From Parus major (Eukaryota; Chordata; Aves; Passeriformes; Paridae): a DNA stretch of 64,000 bases. The notes under the pieces were generated by a model. It was not told the DNA's origin. It saw nothing but the letters and a program-made list of their open reading frames with translations, and did no database searches. The DNA lies in contig NC_031768.1 of the NCBI RefSeq assembly GCF_001522545.3, positions 81,935,769 through 81,999,768 on the forward strand, written 5' to 3'. A program made the position numbers and the translations under genes. This document shows positions 62,935-64,000 of this stretch, piece after piece (the first letter of the stretch is position 1; every line of letters begins with the position of its first letter).

Positions 62935-63714
62935 CATATAAAGCAACCATGTCAACTCTGTGAACATTCCTGGAATGTTGAGCCTCATTGCCCTCCACAC
63001 TGAAGTGAGAAAAACAAAATATTTTCACTCTAGCACATCAGAGGCAAGAGTAATCAGGTACTGAAATATGACCAGAACCAAATTATTTTTTTTTCCACAT
63101 CCATAAGAAATTAAAGCTTCCTATAAGTTATATGATTTTTATTATTAAGCAAACTATTTTTTTCTTAACTATACAGGCCTGGATTTTCAAAAGCAAGACG
63201 GCAGGTATCACACCAAGCATCAAGGTGAAGTGTAAAGTAGGTGCAAAGCTATGTGAAATTTGAAGACTGGTATAACATGTGAGAGCTATTTCAAAGGTAA
63301 ATTCTCAAAATGTTTCAGTTGTTCTTTAGAAAGACCCAGGACCAGCCAGTGCCAGAGAAAACAGGGCATGGTAACAACTTCCAGTGATAAATATCAGTAT
63401 GTTTTAAAGTTTGTTTCACAGGTTTCCCTGTCTCCATACTGATTTTAGGAGAACATTTTAATCAAATCCAGAATAGAAATGCAGAAAGAAGTGCTGACAA
63501 GGAGAGGGATAATCCTGTCCTCAATGCTGATACTGAAATACTTCTGCACAGCCTACAAGAGAGTATCCCACTGAGATTTCTACAGATGTCTCAATGGGAA
63601 GGAGAGTAGATATGAACTCCCAGATTTTCCCCAGAAAATGAAAATAAGTCATCATCAGAAGTACTAAACTAGTTAGCCACAAACTGCTGTCAAAATCATA
63701 AAGCAAATAAATGG

Positions 63715-63761
63715 AAAAAAAACAAAAAAAACAAAAAAAACAAAAAAAAACCAAAAAAAAC
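63715..63761. repeat. (CAAAAAAAA)n minisatellite-like array
   Basis: Runs of seven to nine A separated by C at 63723, 63732, 63741, 63751-63752 and 63761, a nine-base period. Confidence 0.88.
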
Positions 63762-64000
63762 ATGGATGGAAGAATCCCCTCAATCTCCCTAACATTCATA
63801 CGAGTAACAGGGATTACTTGAAAAAACAGCCATCTTTTTAAAAATGGTAGAATGTTTTGAGTTGCCAGCATGCCTTTAATTACGTTTAGAAAGTTAAAGT
63901 CTATTGCATGAACTAGACAAATTAAGTCGTTCAAAATCACAATGAAGTTACTGATTCGCCAACATTTTTAATCCTGCAATTTACATGCTTAAATACACTC

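Larger units (their letters stand above)
49533..64000 (-). other. DLG2: Presumed DLG2 intron upstream of the L27 exon
   Basis: The L27 exon starts in the middle of a codon, so at least one further upstream coding exon must exist at higher coordinates. I could not find a minus-strand exon to the right edge that supplies an initiating Met in the right frame. The segment is therefore treated as intron, with an alternative first exon beyond the window as the likely source of the start codon. Confidence 0.6.
61338..64000. other. Intronic DNA without recognised gene
   Basis: Unique AT-rich sequence with a GGGA run (62460-62472), a TTTA array and an A8C array. The 139-codon minus-strand frame 63521-63940 is a chance frame whose Phe/Cys run is the translation of the A8C repeat. 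Confidence 0.55.

Noticed and set aside
63521..63940. 139-codon minus-strand frame with a Phe/Cys-rich hydrophobic core
   Set aside because: The FCFF repeats are the translation of the A8C array at 63715-63761; the rest has no recognisable protein features.

Overview
The window looks like a piece of a bird nuclear genome. It is AT-rich, has no bacterial-style gene packing, and carries many CR1 LINE 3' ends (the TTCTATGATTCTATGA-type tail or its complement). It also holds a few very old MIR-like SINE scraps and ordinary vertebrate simple repeats. The best-preserved CR1 copy (about 34873-35390) resembles CR1 subfamilies I associate with neoavian birds. A passerine or other neoavian is my best guess, but it is an inference.

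The only coding exon I can defend is a 132-nt minus-strand exon at 49401-49532. It has consensus splice sites and encodes most of an L27 domain matching the discs-large MAGUK scaffold family, best fitting DLG2 (PSD-93/chapsyn-110). DLG2 is known for very large introns, so the sensible reading is that almost all of the window is DLG2 intron transcribed right to left: 49533-64000 upstream of the exon and 1-49400 downstream of it. I found no second DLG2 exon, promoter, CpG island, rRNA, tRNA or CRISPR array. Most open frames of 60-180 codons look like chance frames in non-coding DNA.

Layout. 1-16900 is plain intron with one CR1 tail (4120-4270) and an unexplained segment with two hydrophobic frames (5351-5835). 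16901-24817 holds CR1 tails on both strands, one MIR-like SINE and two CR1 tails in a row. 24818-34634 contains a GC-richer patch with an exon-like plus-strand frame (27487-27684) and a 650-bp minus-strand CR1. 34635-35726 is the most structured part: an old minus-strand CR1 split by a younger plus-strand CR1, followed by an 18-bp palindrome and a 227-bp TAAAA-type array. 35728-49400 holds a second MIR-like scrap, a CR1 tail that opens the longest frame in the window, and a pair of abutting hairpins. 49401-64000 has the L27 exon, a CR1 copy 132 bp upstream of its acceptor, another CR1 tail, an exon-like minus-strand stretch near 54425-54534, and an LTR-like block with an 11-bp hairpin (61020-61337).

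I see no sign of a new biological system. The observations worth checking are the L27 cassette exon, the nested CR1 with short flanking direct repeats, the LTR-like block, the strong palindromes, and a few orphan exon-like frames.
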